Source: Pedobacter yonginensis
Lineage (GTDB): Bacteria > Bacteroidota > Bacteroidia > Sphingobacteriales > Sphingobacteriaceae
Assembly: GCF_003173595.1 (NCBI RefSeq)
Contig: NZ_QGNZ01000003.1
Span: 682,001-746,000, forward strand
Length of the DNA: 64,000 bases
Direction: 5' to 3'
Shown: positions 16,942 through 25,006 of the stretch, piece by piece
How the letters are laid out: every line of letters begins with the position of its first letter
Position numbering within the stretch: the stretch's first letter is position 1
Position numbers and translations under genes: made by a program
Notes under the pieces: generated by a model
The model's database searches: none
Told to the model about the DNA's origin: nothing
What the model saw: the letters and a program-made list of their open reading frames with translations, nothing else

Positions 16942-18138
16942 ATGGGAAAACAAAAATTATATGATACTGCCGTACAGCAGGAGCGAGCCATTTTGGTGGG
17001 TGTAATTACCCCTGGCGAAAAGGAGGAGCAAACGAAAGAATATTTGGATGAGTTGGCCTTTTTGGTTGAAACTGCTGGCGGTGTGGTGGAAAGAAACTTT
17101 ACCCAAAAAATGTTGAAACCAGAACGTGCAACTTTTGTGGGTACCGGAAAGCTGGAAGAAATTAAGGGCTTTGTAAAATCGGAAGAAATTGATGTTGTGA
17201 TTTTTGATGATGAATTATCGCCATCGCAACTGAGAAATATAGAGCGCGAAATTGGCGTTAAAATTCTAGATCGAAGCAATTTAATTCTGGATATTTTTGC
17301 AAATAGAGCCCAAACCGCACAGGCAAAAACGCAGGTAGAACTCGCTCAATTACAATATTTATTACCCCGCTTAACGGGTATGTGGACCCACTTAGAACGC
17401 CAAAAAGGTGGTATCGGAATGCGTGGGCCGGGCGAAACACAAATTGAAAGTGATAGGCGGATTATTTTAAATAAAATTTCGTTGTTAAAAGAGCGCTTGC
17501 GCTTAATTGATAAGCAAAACGAAACGCAAAGAAAAAATCGTGGTCAGTTAATTCGGGTAGCTTTGGTGGGTTATACCAACGTTGGTAAATCTACCATTAT
17601 GAATATGCTTTCAAAATCGGAGGTATTTGCCGAGAATAAGTTATTTGCCACTTTAGATACCACCGTACGGAAAGTTGTGATTGAAAATTTGCCTTTTTTA
17701 TTGTCAGATACGGTTGGATTTATCCGCAAGCTGCCTCACCATTTGGTAGAGTGTTTCAAATCAACTTTAGATGAGGTTAGGGAAGCCGATATTTTAATTC
17801 ATGTAGTTGATGTTTCGCATCCGAACTTTGAAGATCAAATTCATATTGTAAACGAAACCCTTAAAGATATTGGCGCCATTGATAAGGACATGATTTTGGT
17901 TTTCAATAAAATTGATGCTTATGTTGCGCCAGAGGAGGATGATTTGGTGGCTTTTGAAAAAGGGAAAATGAGCTTGGCAGATTTTAAGAAAAGTTGGATG
18001 AGCCACGGCAAAACGCCTGTTTTATTTATTTCAGCTACGCAAAAGGAAAATATAGAAGAGTTTAAAACATTGTTGTACGACAAGGTAAAGGCCATACATA
18101 CAGCCAGATACCCTTATGACAATAATTTGTTATATTAA
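16942..18138 (+). CDS. hflX: HflX-type ribosome-associated GTPase
   Basis: The 398-residue protein has the N-terminal HflX domain (TFVGTGKLEEIK, VIFDDELSPSQLRNIE, ILDRSNLILDIFANRAQTAQAK), a linker with the GGIGMRGPGETQIE glycine-rich motif, and a G domain. In the G domain G1 is GYTNVGKST near residue 212, G3 is DTVGFI and G4 is NKID. HflX binds the 50S subunit and rescues stalled or hibernating ribosomes, especially under heat stress. The length is normal for the family. It probably has its own promoter. Confidence 0.95.
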   Translation: MGKQKLYDTAVQQERAILVGVITPGEKEEQTKEYLDELAFLVETAGGVVERNFTQKMLKPERATFVGTGKLEEIKGFVKSEEIDVVIFDDELSPSQLRNIEREIGVKILDRSNLILDIFANRAQTAQAKTQVELAQLQYLLPRLTGMWTHLERQKGGIGMRGPGETQIESDRRIILNKISLLKERLRLIDKQNETQRKNRGQLIRVALVGYTNVGKSTIMNMLSKSEVFAENKLFATLDTTVRKVVIENLPFLLSDTVGFIRKLPHHLVECFKSTLDEVREADILIHVVDVSHPNFEDQIHIVNETLKDIGAIDKDMILVFNKIDAYVAPEEDDLVAFEKGKMSLADFKKSWMSHGKTPVLFISATQKENIEEFKTLLYDKVKAIHTARYPYDNNLLY

Positions 18139-18241
18139 TTATTTAAACCGTTGTTTCGAGGTACAAATGATGTGAATGCACACTATCAATGGCATTGTTT
18201 AGAAGCATTTTGTGCCTTGCAATAACGAAGAAGAAAATATT

Positions 18242-18619
18242 ATGGAAAGTAAACGTCAGCAAAAATTTGCAGGAGTAATACAAGAAGAATTGGCACAAAT
18301 TTTTCAGCGTGAGGGTGGTGCATTTTTGCCCAACACATTGGTTACTATTACACGGGTTCGGGTATCTCCAGATTTATCTGTTGCGAAGGTTTATCTGAGC
18401 TTTTTTAATACCACCAATACAACACTTTCAATTAATACCGTTAATGCGCATAACGGCGAGATTAGATATAAGTTAGGGGCTAGAATTCGCCATCAGGCAA
18501 GGGTTGTGCCCGAACTTAATTTCTTTGTTGATGATACAAATGAATATGTAGAAAAGATGGATCATCTTTTTGATAAAATTGCTAAAGAACCGAGACAAAA
18601 AGAGGAAGGCGAAGAATAG
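18242..18619 (+). CDS. rbfA: 30S ribosome-binding factor
   Basis: The 125-residue KH-like protein helps mature the 16S 5' end in the 30S subunit. The family pattern is visible in RQQKFAGVIQEELAQIFQRE, TITRVRVSPDLSVAKVYLSFF, RYKLGARIRHQARVVPELNFF and DDTNEYVEKMDHLF. The ATG at 18242 is chosen over the GTG at 18212. The PAQR gene starts 6 bases after the stop codon, so the two are likely cotranscribed. Confidence 0.92.
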   Translation: MESKRQQKFAGVIQEELAQIFQREGGAFLPNTLVTITRVRVSPDLSVAKVYLSFFNTTNTTLSINTVNAHNGEIRYKLGARIRHQARVVPELNFFVDDTNEYVEKMDHLFDKIAKEPRQKEEGEE

Positions 18620-18625
18620 TTTCTG

Positions 18626-19255
18626 GTGAGAAGCATAAGAGAACCCGTTAATTTCTTTACGCATTTCATTCCGGCATTATTGGCAATTCCGGCAGGATAC
18701 CTTTTATTGGAAAAATGTAATGCCCCAATTGAATATACAGCTGCTTGGATTTACAGCATCGCTACATTTGTTCTATTTGGCGTAAGTGCTATGTATCATG
18801 GCTATCCATCAACTGATTATGGAATACGTTTTTGGCAAAAATTTGATCATTGCTGCATTTACCTGATGATTGCGGGATCTTACACCCCAACGGCTTTGTT
18901 GGTTTTTGATGGATGGTTGCGTTGGAGCCTGTTTGCCATTGTATGGGTTATTGCTCTTGTTGGCTGTTTACTTAAAATTTTTAACCGACTTAAAAGTACC
19001 GCCCTTTCTTTGAGCATTTACATTTTAATGGGCTGCTTAATTGTTCCCTTACTCCAAAAAATGCTTGGAACCTTGCCTATTGGAGCCATATTTTGGTTGC
19101 TTTTTGGCGGGCTTTTTTACATTGCTGGCACATACTATTATGCCAAGGATAAGCAAATGTATAGGTGGATGCACAGCCATGAGCTTTGGCACTTATTTGT
19201 AATAGGCGGCGCACTCTCTCATTATATTTATAATTACGTTTATATTTTTAGGTAA
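18626..19255 (+). CDS. trhA: PAQR family membrane homeostasis protein (hemolysin III-like)
   Basis: The 209-residue product has seven predicted membrane helices and the hemolysin III/PAQR signature: EPVNFFTHFIPALLAIPAG at the N-terminus, SAMYHG after helix 2, DHCCIYLMIAGSYTP, and a C-terminal HSHELWHLFVIGGALSHY carrying the zinc-binding-type His residues. Members tune membrane fluidity or fatty acid composition. The start is GTG at 18626; no ATG occurs before the conserved EPVN motif. It is tightly linked to rbfA, with the M23 peptidase gene 8 bases further on. Confidence 0.9.
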   Translation: MRSIREPVNFFTHFIPALLAIPAGYLLLEKCNAPIEYTAAWIYSIATFVLFGVSAMYHGYPSTDYGIRFWQKFDHCCIYLMIAGSYTPTALLVFDGWLRWSLFAIVWVIALVGCLLKIFNRLKSTALSLSIYILMGCLIVPLLQKMLGTLPIGAIFWLLFGGLFYIAGTYYYAKDKQMYRWMHSHELWHLFVIGGALSHYIYNYVYIFR

Positions 19256-19263
19256 AACCCATA

Positions 19264-19971
19264 ATGAAAACCTTTGAGCAGATTATACAATCGAATGCAC
19301 TTGCAATTCAACAAATTGTTGATTTTGATTCGACTACGGACCAACTGTTTCCACTAGATTTTACCGTCACTAATAAAGAACTCACGGCCGAAGTTTTGGG
19401 CGATACAGATCTGTTTTCGGCTTGGGTAAACCAAAAACTGGCTAATAACAATGCTCGATACGGAATTGGAGGCTACAATGAACACAGAACCATTTACGCC
19501 AGAAGCGCACATTTCGATACTGAAGAAGAACCGCGCCGGTTACATTTGGGGGTTGATGTTTGGGGCCCGGTTGGTTTGCCCATTTATACTTTTTACGATG
19601 CAACAGTGCACAGCTTTGCCAATAACAATAATTTTGGCGATTATGGCGCCACCATTATTTTGGGCTATGAAATTGATGGCCTTAAATTTCAAGCTTTGTA
19701 TGGACACCTGAGTTTGGCATCTCTAAATAATTTAACGGAAGGCCAATTTATTCCCGCCGGAACGAAAATTGCAGAATTGGGTGCAAAAGAAGAAAATGGC
19801 TTTTGGCCGCCACATTTACATTTTCAAATCATTAGGGATATGCAAGGTTTAAAAGGCGATTACCCAGGCGTTTGCAAGTTTAGCGAAAGGGAAAAATATT
19901 TGGCAAACTGCCCTGACCCAAATTTGATTCTAAACTGTGGCTTTGGGTTACCAAGCCCTAGTAAAGCGTAA
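19264..19971 (+). CDS. M23 family metallopeptidase-like protein
   Basis: The 235-residue protein carries a LytM/M23 fold in its C-terminal two thirds: HLGVDVWGPVGLPIYTFYDATV (first His and Asp ligands), YGATIILGY, YGHLS, and PPHLHFQII with the HxH pair. No signal peptide is obvious, so unlike most M23 cell-wall hydrolases it may be cytoplasmic or exported by another route. Similar uncharacterised proteins are annotated only as M23 peptidases. It begins 8 bases after the PAQR gene and ends the rbfA-linked run. Confidence 0.85.
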   Translation: MKTFEQIIQSNALAIQQIVDFDSTTDQLFPLDFTVTNKELTAEVLGDTDLFSAWVNQKLANNNARYGIGGYNEHRTIYARSAHFDTEEEPRRLHLGVDVWGPVGLPIYTFYDATVHSFANNNNFGDYGATIILGYEIDGLKFQALYGHLSLASLNNLTEGQFIPAGTKIAELGAKEENGFWPPHLHFQIIRDMQGLKGDYPGVCKFSEREKYLANCPDPNLILNCGFGLPSPSKA

Positions 19972-20087
19972 AAGTACCAGCTTAATTAATGATCGTTCGT
20001 TTAAATAATTCCTAAAAACGCTCATTTACACATGAAAAACTTCATTTTATTTGCATTAAAGGTTTTTAGAAAGCGTAAATTAGCTTA

Positions 20088-20741
20088 ATGAAGAAGTTGC
20101 TGTTTTTGGGATTATTGTTTTGGTGCACTGCCTCGGTTGCGCAGTTGCAGTTTAAAACAGGTAAAGCTGGCTTCGTAAATTTTTTACGAGAAAACACCGT
20201 TTATCCTTCCTTTTCGAAAAACAACTGCATTCAGGGTACTGTAAACATCAGCTTCAAACTGGATGCCGCCGGAAAAGTATATTCATCTAAAGTAACCAAA
20301 GGCATTATTACCGAGTTAGACCAAGAAGCGTTACGCTTGATTAGAATGAGCGGTGGCAAATGGCAAATTCCAGCTGGCTATGACACCACAACCTCAGTAG
20401 TAGTGCCAGTTAATTTTAAACTATCTGGTTATAATTGTGAACGAAGAAGTGAACGCGAGATTCAGGAGGCGATACGAGCTTACGAAAATGAAGAAAACCT
20501 AATCAAAACGGTTATCAATTTTTATAAAAATATAGATCTTTCTAAGCCCGGACAAGAAGCACAAATTATCGCCATTAAAAATCAGCTTGGTATAGATGAT
20601 GAGTATTTAGATGAACGAATTAAAGATGGTTTAAAGAAAATTAAACAAGGCGATAAACAAGGTGCTTGCGAGGATTTTACTTTTGTAAAGAATATGGGCA
20701 GCACCAAAGCCGATCCATACATTGCCCAATACTGTAAATAA
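20088..20741 (+). CDS. TonB C-terminal domain protein
   Basis: The 217-residue product has a signal peptide (MKKLLFLGLLFWCTASVAQ) followed by a TonB_C-like domain (about 30-105: NCIQGTVNISFKLDAAGKVY, SKVTKGI, LDQEALRLI, VVVPVNFKL). The remaining C-terminal 100 residues are helical and end with a short Sel1/TPR-like stretch (KIKQGDKQGACEDF). It lacks the N-terminal membrane anchor and Pro-rich spacer of a true TonB, so it is likely a periplasmic relative and not the energy transducer. The next gene's ATG abuts its stop (TAAATG). Confidence 0.75.
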   Translation: MKKLLFLGLLFWCTASVAQLQFKTGKAGFVNFLRENTVYPSFSKNNCIQGTVNISFKLDAAGKVYSSKVTKGIITELDQEALRLIRMSGGKWQIPAGYDTTTSVVVPVNFKLSGYNCERRSEREIQEAIRAYENEENLIKTVINFYKNIDLSKPGQEAQIIAIKNQLGIDDEYLDERIKDGLKKIKQGDKQGACEDFTFVKNMGSTKADPYIAQYCK

Positions 20742-21134
20742 ATGCGATACACCGTTAAATTCTTTGCATTTTTAGATGTAATTAGCATTATTTTATTGGC
20801 TCAGCCCTTCTGGGCCATTGTTACTCATCTTAATGAAATCCCTCAAGAATTTTTATCTCAGGCCAGGGTAGTTTTAACTTTACCCTTATTCATTTCTCTT
20901 TTTGTCTCGGCAGTGGGCTTATTCCTTTTCAAAAAGTTTGGCTTTATTGCGTATTACCTGCAATTCCCTTTTCGTTTGGTGGTGTGGGTATTTTCAATTG
21001 GCTTCATAACCCTTCTTCCAGAACTGCTTAACCTAAAAGAAGTTTGGTTCGATATTTTTTTTAAGCTCTGCTTTATTGCTGAATTTTTTAGATTGTACTA
21101 TACCATCAAAATCCACCGCGGTGCTTTAAGTTAA
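20742..21134 (+). CDS. Four-helix membrane protein of unknown function
   Basis: The 130-residue product has about four hydrophobic segments (near 5-27, 44-66, 68-100, 105-125) and no motif I recognise. Translation is probably coupled to the upstream TonB_C gene, because the stop and start codons touch. Its stop codon overlaps that of the convergent lipid kinase gene in a TTAA. Confidence 0.65.
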   Translation: MRYTVKFFAFLDVISIILLAQPFWAIVTHLNEIPQEFLSQARVVLTLPLFISLFVSAVGLFLFKKFGFIAYYLQFPFRLVVWVFSIGFITLLPELLNLKEVWFDIFFKLCFIAEFFRLYYTIKIHRGALS

Positions 21135-21985
21135 ACGATCACGGCTATAGCATCTTTAATTATCTTAGCTTCAACCGTATTTATTTTACCAATATACTCC
21201 CCATCTACCTGAAAATGAGCCTTATGCTTTGAGGTTATTTTAACTTCTGCTGTTTGGAAAACTTCAATTTTTTTAGGATTAAAGGGGATGTTGGTTACCC
21301 AAATTTTTAAGATTTCGAGATAGGAATAATCTTTTACTAAGATTACTTCAAAGAGCTCATCATCTAGTTTTCCATCGGGATTGATTTTTAAGCCCGATCC
21401 ATACATAGTTGCGTTTGCAAAGGCTACCATTGCCGCAGGAGATTTAACCGTTTCGCCTTTAAGTTTCAGCTCTACTTCCATTCTTTTGTGGTTCCATAAG
21501 GCATGCCAAGTGGCTTTTGCATAACCCCACATCCCACGCTCTGATAATGTATCGAACTTTTTAACCAAATACGCATTGAACCCTAAATCTGATAAGTGAA
21601 TGCAGATTTCATCGTTCAGTTTTGTTACATGAATTTTTTTCGGTGTTCCGCTCTCGGCTAAATCTAAGGCAGCTTCAATATCCGTAGGTATGCCCAATTC
21701 TTTAGCCATTCCATTGGCAGAACCTGCGGGAATTATGGCAATTGGTGTATCCGTTCTTAATAAACATTCAGCTACCAACTTCAGGGTGCCATCGCCACCA
21801 ACAGCAACCACCCTATCTGCGTTCGAAGCCTTAATTTTTTTCTTAATTTTATCTAAGTCACAATCTTTTGGAAGCTCAAATAAATCAATTTCAGTTTCTT
21901 TATCATTAAAGTGCGCCGAAATTACTTCCTTTAAATTAATATCGTGACTGCCTGAGCTTGGGTTAATTATGAATAGTAATTTCAT
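21131..21985 (-). CDS. Diacylglycerol kinase family lipid kinase
   Basis: The 284-residue protein matches the YegS/BmrU/DagK_cat family. LFIINPSSGS opens the fold, the nucleotide site is VVAVGGDGTLKLVAECLL (about residues 60-77), and AIIPAGSANGMAKEL follows. It should phosphorylate a lipid such as diacylglycerol using ATP at the membrane. The ATG at 21985 (MKLLFIINPSSG) is used and not the longer frame start at 22015. It is divergent from an App1-type phosphatase gene only 61 bases away, which pairs a lipid kinase with a likely phosphatidate phosphatase. Confidence 0.88.
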   Translation of the reverse strand: MKLLFIINPSSGSHDINLKEVISAHFNDKETEIDLFELPKDCDLDKIKKKIKASNADRVVAVGGDGTLKLVAECLLRTDTPIAIIPAGSANGMAKELGIPTDIEAALDLAESGTPKKIHVTKLNDEICIHLSDLGFNAYLVKKFDTLSERGMWGYAKATWHALWNHKRMEVELKLKGETVKSPAAMVAFANATMYGSGLKINPDGKLDDELFEVILVKDYSYLEILKIWVTNIPFNPKKIEVFQTAEVKITSKHKAHFQVDGEYIGKINTVEAKIIKDAIAVIV

Positions 21986-22046
21986 GCCGTTAATCTTAAT
22001 GGGTTTACAACACAAACAACTTTTAGTAAACTCTGTTTTAACTACA

Positions 22047-23018
22047 ATGAATAAATCTGTAAGTGTTAAAGTTTACCACGGCTATGGCCACACCCATAAC
22101 TTGGTTGTTTATGGCCATGTGTTTAAAAGGAAAGCCAAAAGCAAACAAGTTTACAGCAACAATTTATTTGTGAACATCGTCCATCTTCTAAAACTTTTCA
22201 TCCTTAAACCATATCCCAATGTAAAGGTGAGGCTTCAATTTTTTGGTCAAACCATTTACAATACAACCGAAACCGATGGTTTTTTTAAGTTTGAATGGGG
22301 AGCTAATACCGATGTTCCGGCTGGCTGGCACGATGTTACGGTAGAAGCTTTATCGAATGATAACTTGGTTTTAAATGTTGGTAAAGGGAAAATTTATGTA
22401 CCCCATATCACACAGTATGCCTTTATTTCGGATGTAGATGATACGGTGATGATTTCTCATTCGGCAACTATTGCCAAACGATTAAGAGAACTTTTTATTA
22501 AAAACCCCCATACCCGCAAAACATTTCCAAACGCTTCAAGCCATTACCAGCAATTGGCACTTTCACATACTTCCGAAAATCAGCCAAATCCTTTTTTTTA
22601 TGTAAGCAGCAGCGAATGGAACTTGTATGATTATTTGATTGAGACTTTTAAATTTAATCAACTGCCTGATGGTGCTTTTCTTTTAAATACCTTAAAACGT
22701 TGGAAAGATTTAATTAAAACCGGTAAAACAGGTCACGAAGGGAAATTACTTCGGGTAATGCGTATTTTGGATGTATTTCCGAATCAAAAATTCGTTTTCT
22801 TTGGCGATAATTCTCAGCAAGATCCAGCCATTTACGCAGCCATTGTAGAAAAATATCCGCAAAACATCCAAGCGGTTTATATTCGAAACATCAGGCCAGA
22901 AAAGGAAGTAGAAACGAAGCAATTGTTGCTTAAAATAGAGGCGCAAGATGTTCATTCTTGCCTTTTTAAGCATAGCGAAGAAGCCATTGCACATTCCAAA
23001 GCTATCGGTTTAATTTAA
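22047..23018 (+). CDS. App1 family phosphatase (DUF2183)
   Basis: The 323-residue protein has an N-terminal beta-rich domain (VKVYHGYGHTHNLVVYGHVF, RLQFFGQTIYNTTETDGFFKF) and a C-terminal App1 catalytic domain. That domain carries the HAD-type nucleophile motif SDVDDTVM near residue 133, the FYVSSSEWNLYDYL motif, and KFVFFGDNSQQDP. The yeast founder App1 is a phosphatidate phosphatase; bacterial members are presumed lipid phosphatases. The ATG at 22047 is preferred over the longer frame from 21969, which would overlap the divergent kinase gene. Confidence 0.85.
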   Translation: MNKSVSVKVYHGYGHTHNLVVYGHVFKRKAKSKQVYSNNLFVNIVHLLKLFILKPYPNVKVRLQFFGQTIYNTTETDGFFKFEWGANTDVPAGWHDVTVEALSNDNLVLNVGKGKIYVPHITQYAFISDVDDTVMISHSATIAKRLRELFIKNPHTRKTFPNASSHYQQLALSHTSENQPNPFFYVSSSEWNLYDYLIETFKFNQLPDGAFLLNTLKRWKDLIKTGKTGHEGKLLRVMRILDVFPNQKFVFFGDNSQQDPAIYAAIVEKYPQNIQAVYIRNIRPEKEVETKQLLLKIEAQDVHSCLFKHSEEAIAHSKAIGLI

Positions 23019-23049
23019 TAGTGTTTGCATGTTGTTGGATTGGGTTTCG

Positions 23050-23418
23050 CTAAGAAATTGATTTTCCAAATGGAGTAAAAGCCAAATTCATCAATTTAAA
23101 ATGCTGCCTTCCGAAGGGAATTCCGACGATAGTTATGCACAACAACAAGCCAAAAAACAAATGCGTTAAAGCAATCCAAAAACCACCACAGCAAAGCCAA
23201 ATAATATTCATTATGGTTGATAGGCAACCTGTATTTGATGAGGTATCTGTAATTTTTACCCCAAATGGTGCCAAACCGACAACTGCAAATTTAAAACATT
23301 GAATACCGAACGGGATGCCAACAATAGTTAAGCAAAGCACTAATCCACCGATGATATATTCGAAGAAAATAAAAATACCGCCAAAAACGATCCAGATGAT
23401 GTTCCCTATAAAATTCAT
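23050..23418 (-). CDS. YccF domain membrane protein
   Basis: The 122-residue product holds two copies of the YccF module, each with a helix pair ending in an IVGIPFG motif (CLTIVGIPFGIQCFK near 30-45 and CITIVGIPFGRQHFK near 93-107), and LAPFG/FTPFGK follow-ons. This internal duplication is typical of the family, which is an inner-membrane protein of unknown function. It lies 217 bases downstream of the MFS gene on the same strand. Confidence 0.9.
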   Translation of the reverse strand: MNFIGNIIWIVFGGIFIFFEYIIGGLVLCLTIVGIPFGIQCFKFAVVGLAPFGVKITDTSSNTGCLSTIMNIIWLCCGGFWIALTHLFFGLLLCITIVGIPFGRQHFKLMNLAFTPFGKSIS

Positions 23419-23429
23419 TTTTTGTGTTT

Positions 23430-23624
23430 TTATTTAAGATTTGATTTAACCAAGATTGTTACGCAGAAAATGACTCCGATTTGGAGAGTATGTTCTAAAT
23501 GTAAGAAGATGTAGTATGAGAAGGCACCTCGTAATCCACAGGACTTGAATATTTCAACGGAAACATCTGCAACGCTGTAGCTTCGAGCACGCCAAAAATT
23601 TCCTTGGTGCCACTCAGTAACCAA
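23430..23624 (-). ncRNA. Possible structured RNA between MFS and yccF genes
   Basis: The region has no recognised gene, although a 64-codon frame spans it on the minus strand. Pairings visible on the minus strand are TGAG-T-GGCACC (23616-23606) with GGTGCC-TT-CTCA (23528-23517), and internal helices GGAAA/TTTCC, GCT/AGC and TTGAA-ata-TTCAA. CTCC-aaat-CGGAG then TCATTTTC follows near the 3' end. This could be a multibranched RNA ending at a weak terminator, or a decayed coding remnant. The pairings are seen; the RNA identity is inference. Confidence 0.35.
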
Positions 23625-23635
23625 AGAGCTTCATT

Positions 23636-24916
23636 TTACTTCGTGGTTTGCTCATTAATATCCTGCAAACTCAATTTCGTGAGCGATTTCGTTTTAAACC
23701 AAGTCAATGCGGCAATAGCAATCGTCATGCTGCCACCAAAAACTACCGCAGGAACAAGGCGCATATATCTTGCGGTTAAGCCCGATTCAAATTCGCCAAT
23801 TTCGTTGGATGATCCGATAAACATACTATTAACAGCAGAGACCCGCCCCCGCATTTCGTCAGGCGTGAGCAATTGCATAATTGTTTGTCGGATGATTACG
23901 CTTACGCTATCAAAAGAGCCTTCCAAGAATAAAAAGAACAACGTTAGATAGAAATTTTTAGATAGGCCATAACAAATAATACTTAAACCGAAACCCGTAA
24001 CCGCAATCAACAGGTTTCGCCAAGGTTTGCCCATTGGAGAAAAACGGGTCATCGCTAACATGGTAATAACCGCACCAGCAGAAGCTGCTCCACGCATCAT
24101 CCCTAAGCCGAAAGAACCCAAATGGAAAACATCTTTCGCAAAAATTGGCAGTAAAGCCACTGCACCCCCAAAAAACACTGAAAATAAATCCAAACTCATG
24201 GCCCAAACCATCATTTTGGTTTTAAACACGAAACTTATTCCTTCTTTCAAACTGTGGAAAATGTTTTCCTTCGGAATATAGGTTGATGGGTGTTTTTTAA
24301 GCGTAAAAATGCAGATTAGTGATATTGAAACCAGCGCAACGATAACACTATAGGCCGCAGTGATTCCCCACAACCAATTAATTAAACCACCCAACAACGG
24401 ACCAATAATTGTTGCCAACTGCCAGGTACTGCTGCTCCAAGTGCTAGAATTTGGATATAATTCTTTAGGAATGATTTTCGCCATCAACGAAAACGTTGCC
24501 GGACCAAAAAAGCCTCTCGCTAAACCAATGCAGAAAACCAAACCATACATAATGAGTACGATTAAATCTTCTTTAAGATGTAAAAACTGACTTGTAATAA
24601 TCAGCATCAAAACCGATGCTAACCACACCCCAGAAAATATCTTAATCAGCAATCCTCTTTTCTCACTTTTATCGGCAACGTAGCCACCGTACAGCGCAAT
24701 GCCTATGGCCGGAATGGCTTCACATAGGCCAACTAAACCCAATTTTAAAGCATCATGTGTTAAATCGTAAATATGATAGCCTATAACCACCGCTTGCATC
24801 TGATAAGCGAGTGTAAAAAAGAAACGCATGCCTAAAAACGATCTAAACTCTTTAAACCTTAAGGCCGCAAAAGGGTCTGGTTTTTCTATTGTTGGATTGG
24901 GGTCGGAATCTATCAC
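23636..24916 (-). CDS. MFS transporter (MFS_3/EntS-like)
   Basis: The 426-residue protein has about 12 membrane helices and the pattern of the EntS-type exporters: DPFAALRFKEFRSFL at the N-terminus, GYVADKSEKRG in the first cytoplasmic loop, ARGFFGPATFSLMAKIIP and MRGRVSAVNSMFIGSSNEIGEFESGL in the second half. The last motif is characteristic of this MFS branch. The start appears to be GTG at 24916. The substrate is unknown; relatives include siderophore and drug exporters. Confidence 0.88.
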   Translation of the reverse strand: MIDSDPNPTIEKPDPFAALRFKEFRSFLGMRFFFTLAYQMQAVVIGYHIYDLTHDALKLGLVGLCEAIPAIGIALYGGYVADKSEKRGLLIKIFSGVWLASVLMLIITSQFLHLKEDLIVLIMYGLVFCIGLARGFFGPATFSLMAKIIPKELYPNSSTWSSSTWQLATIIGPLLGGLINWLWGITAAYSVIVALVSISLICIFTLKKHPSTYIPKENIFHSLKEGISFVFKTKMMVWAMSLDLFSVFFGGAVALLPIFAKDVFHLGSFGLGMMRGAASAGAVITMLAMTRFSPMGKPWRNLLIAVTGFGLSIICYGLSKNFYLTLFFLFLEGSFDSVSVIIRQTIMQLLTPDEMRGRVSAVNSMFIGSSNEIGEFESGLTARYMRLVPAVVFGGSMTIAIAALTWFKTKSLTKLSLQDINEQTTK

Positions 24917-25006
24917 TTAAAGATATTTTTTTTGCAAAACTACGTTTTGAAAGGTAAATAATTCAATGGTTCTAAACACAATGCACAAACCTTACAGCTA
25001 AATGAT

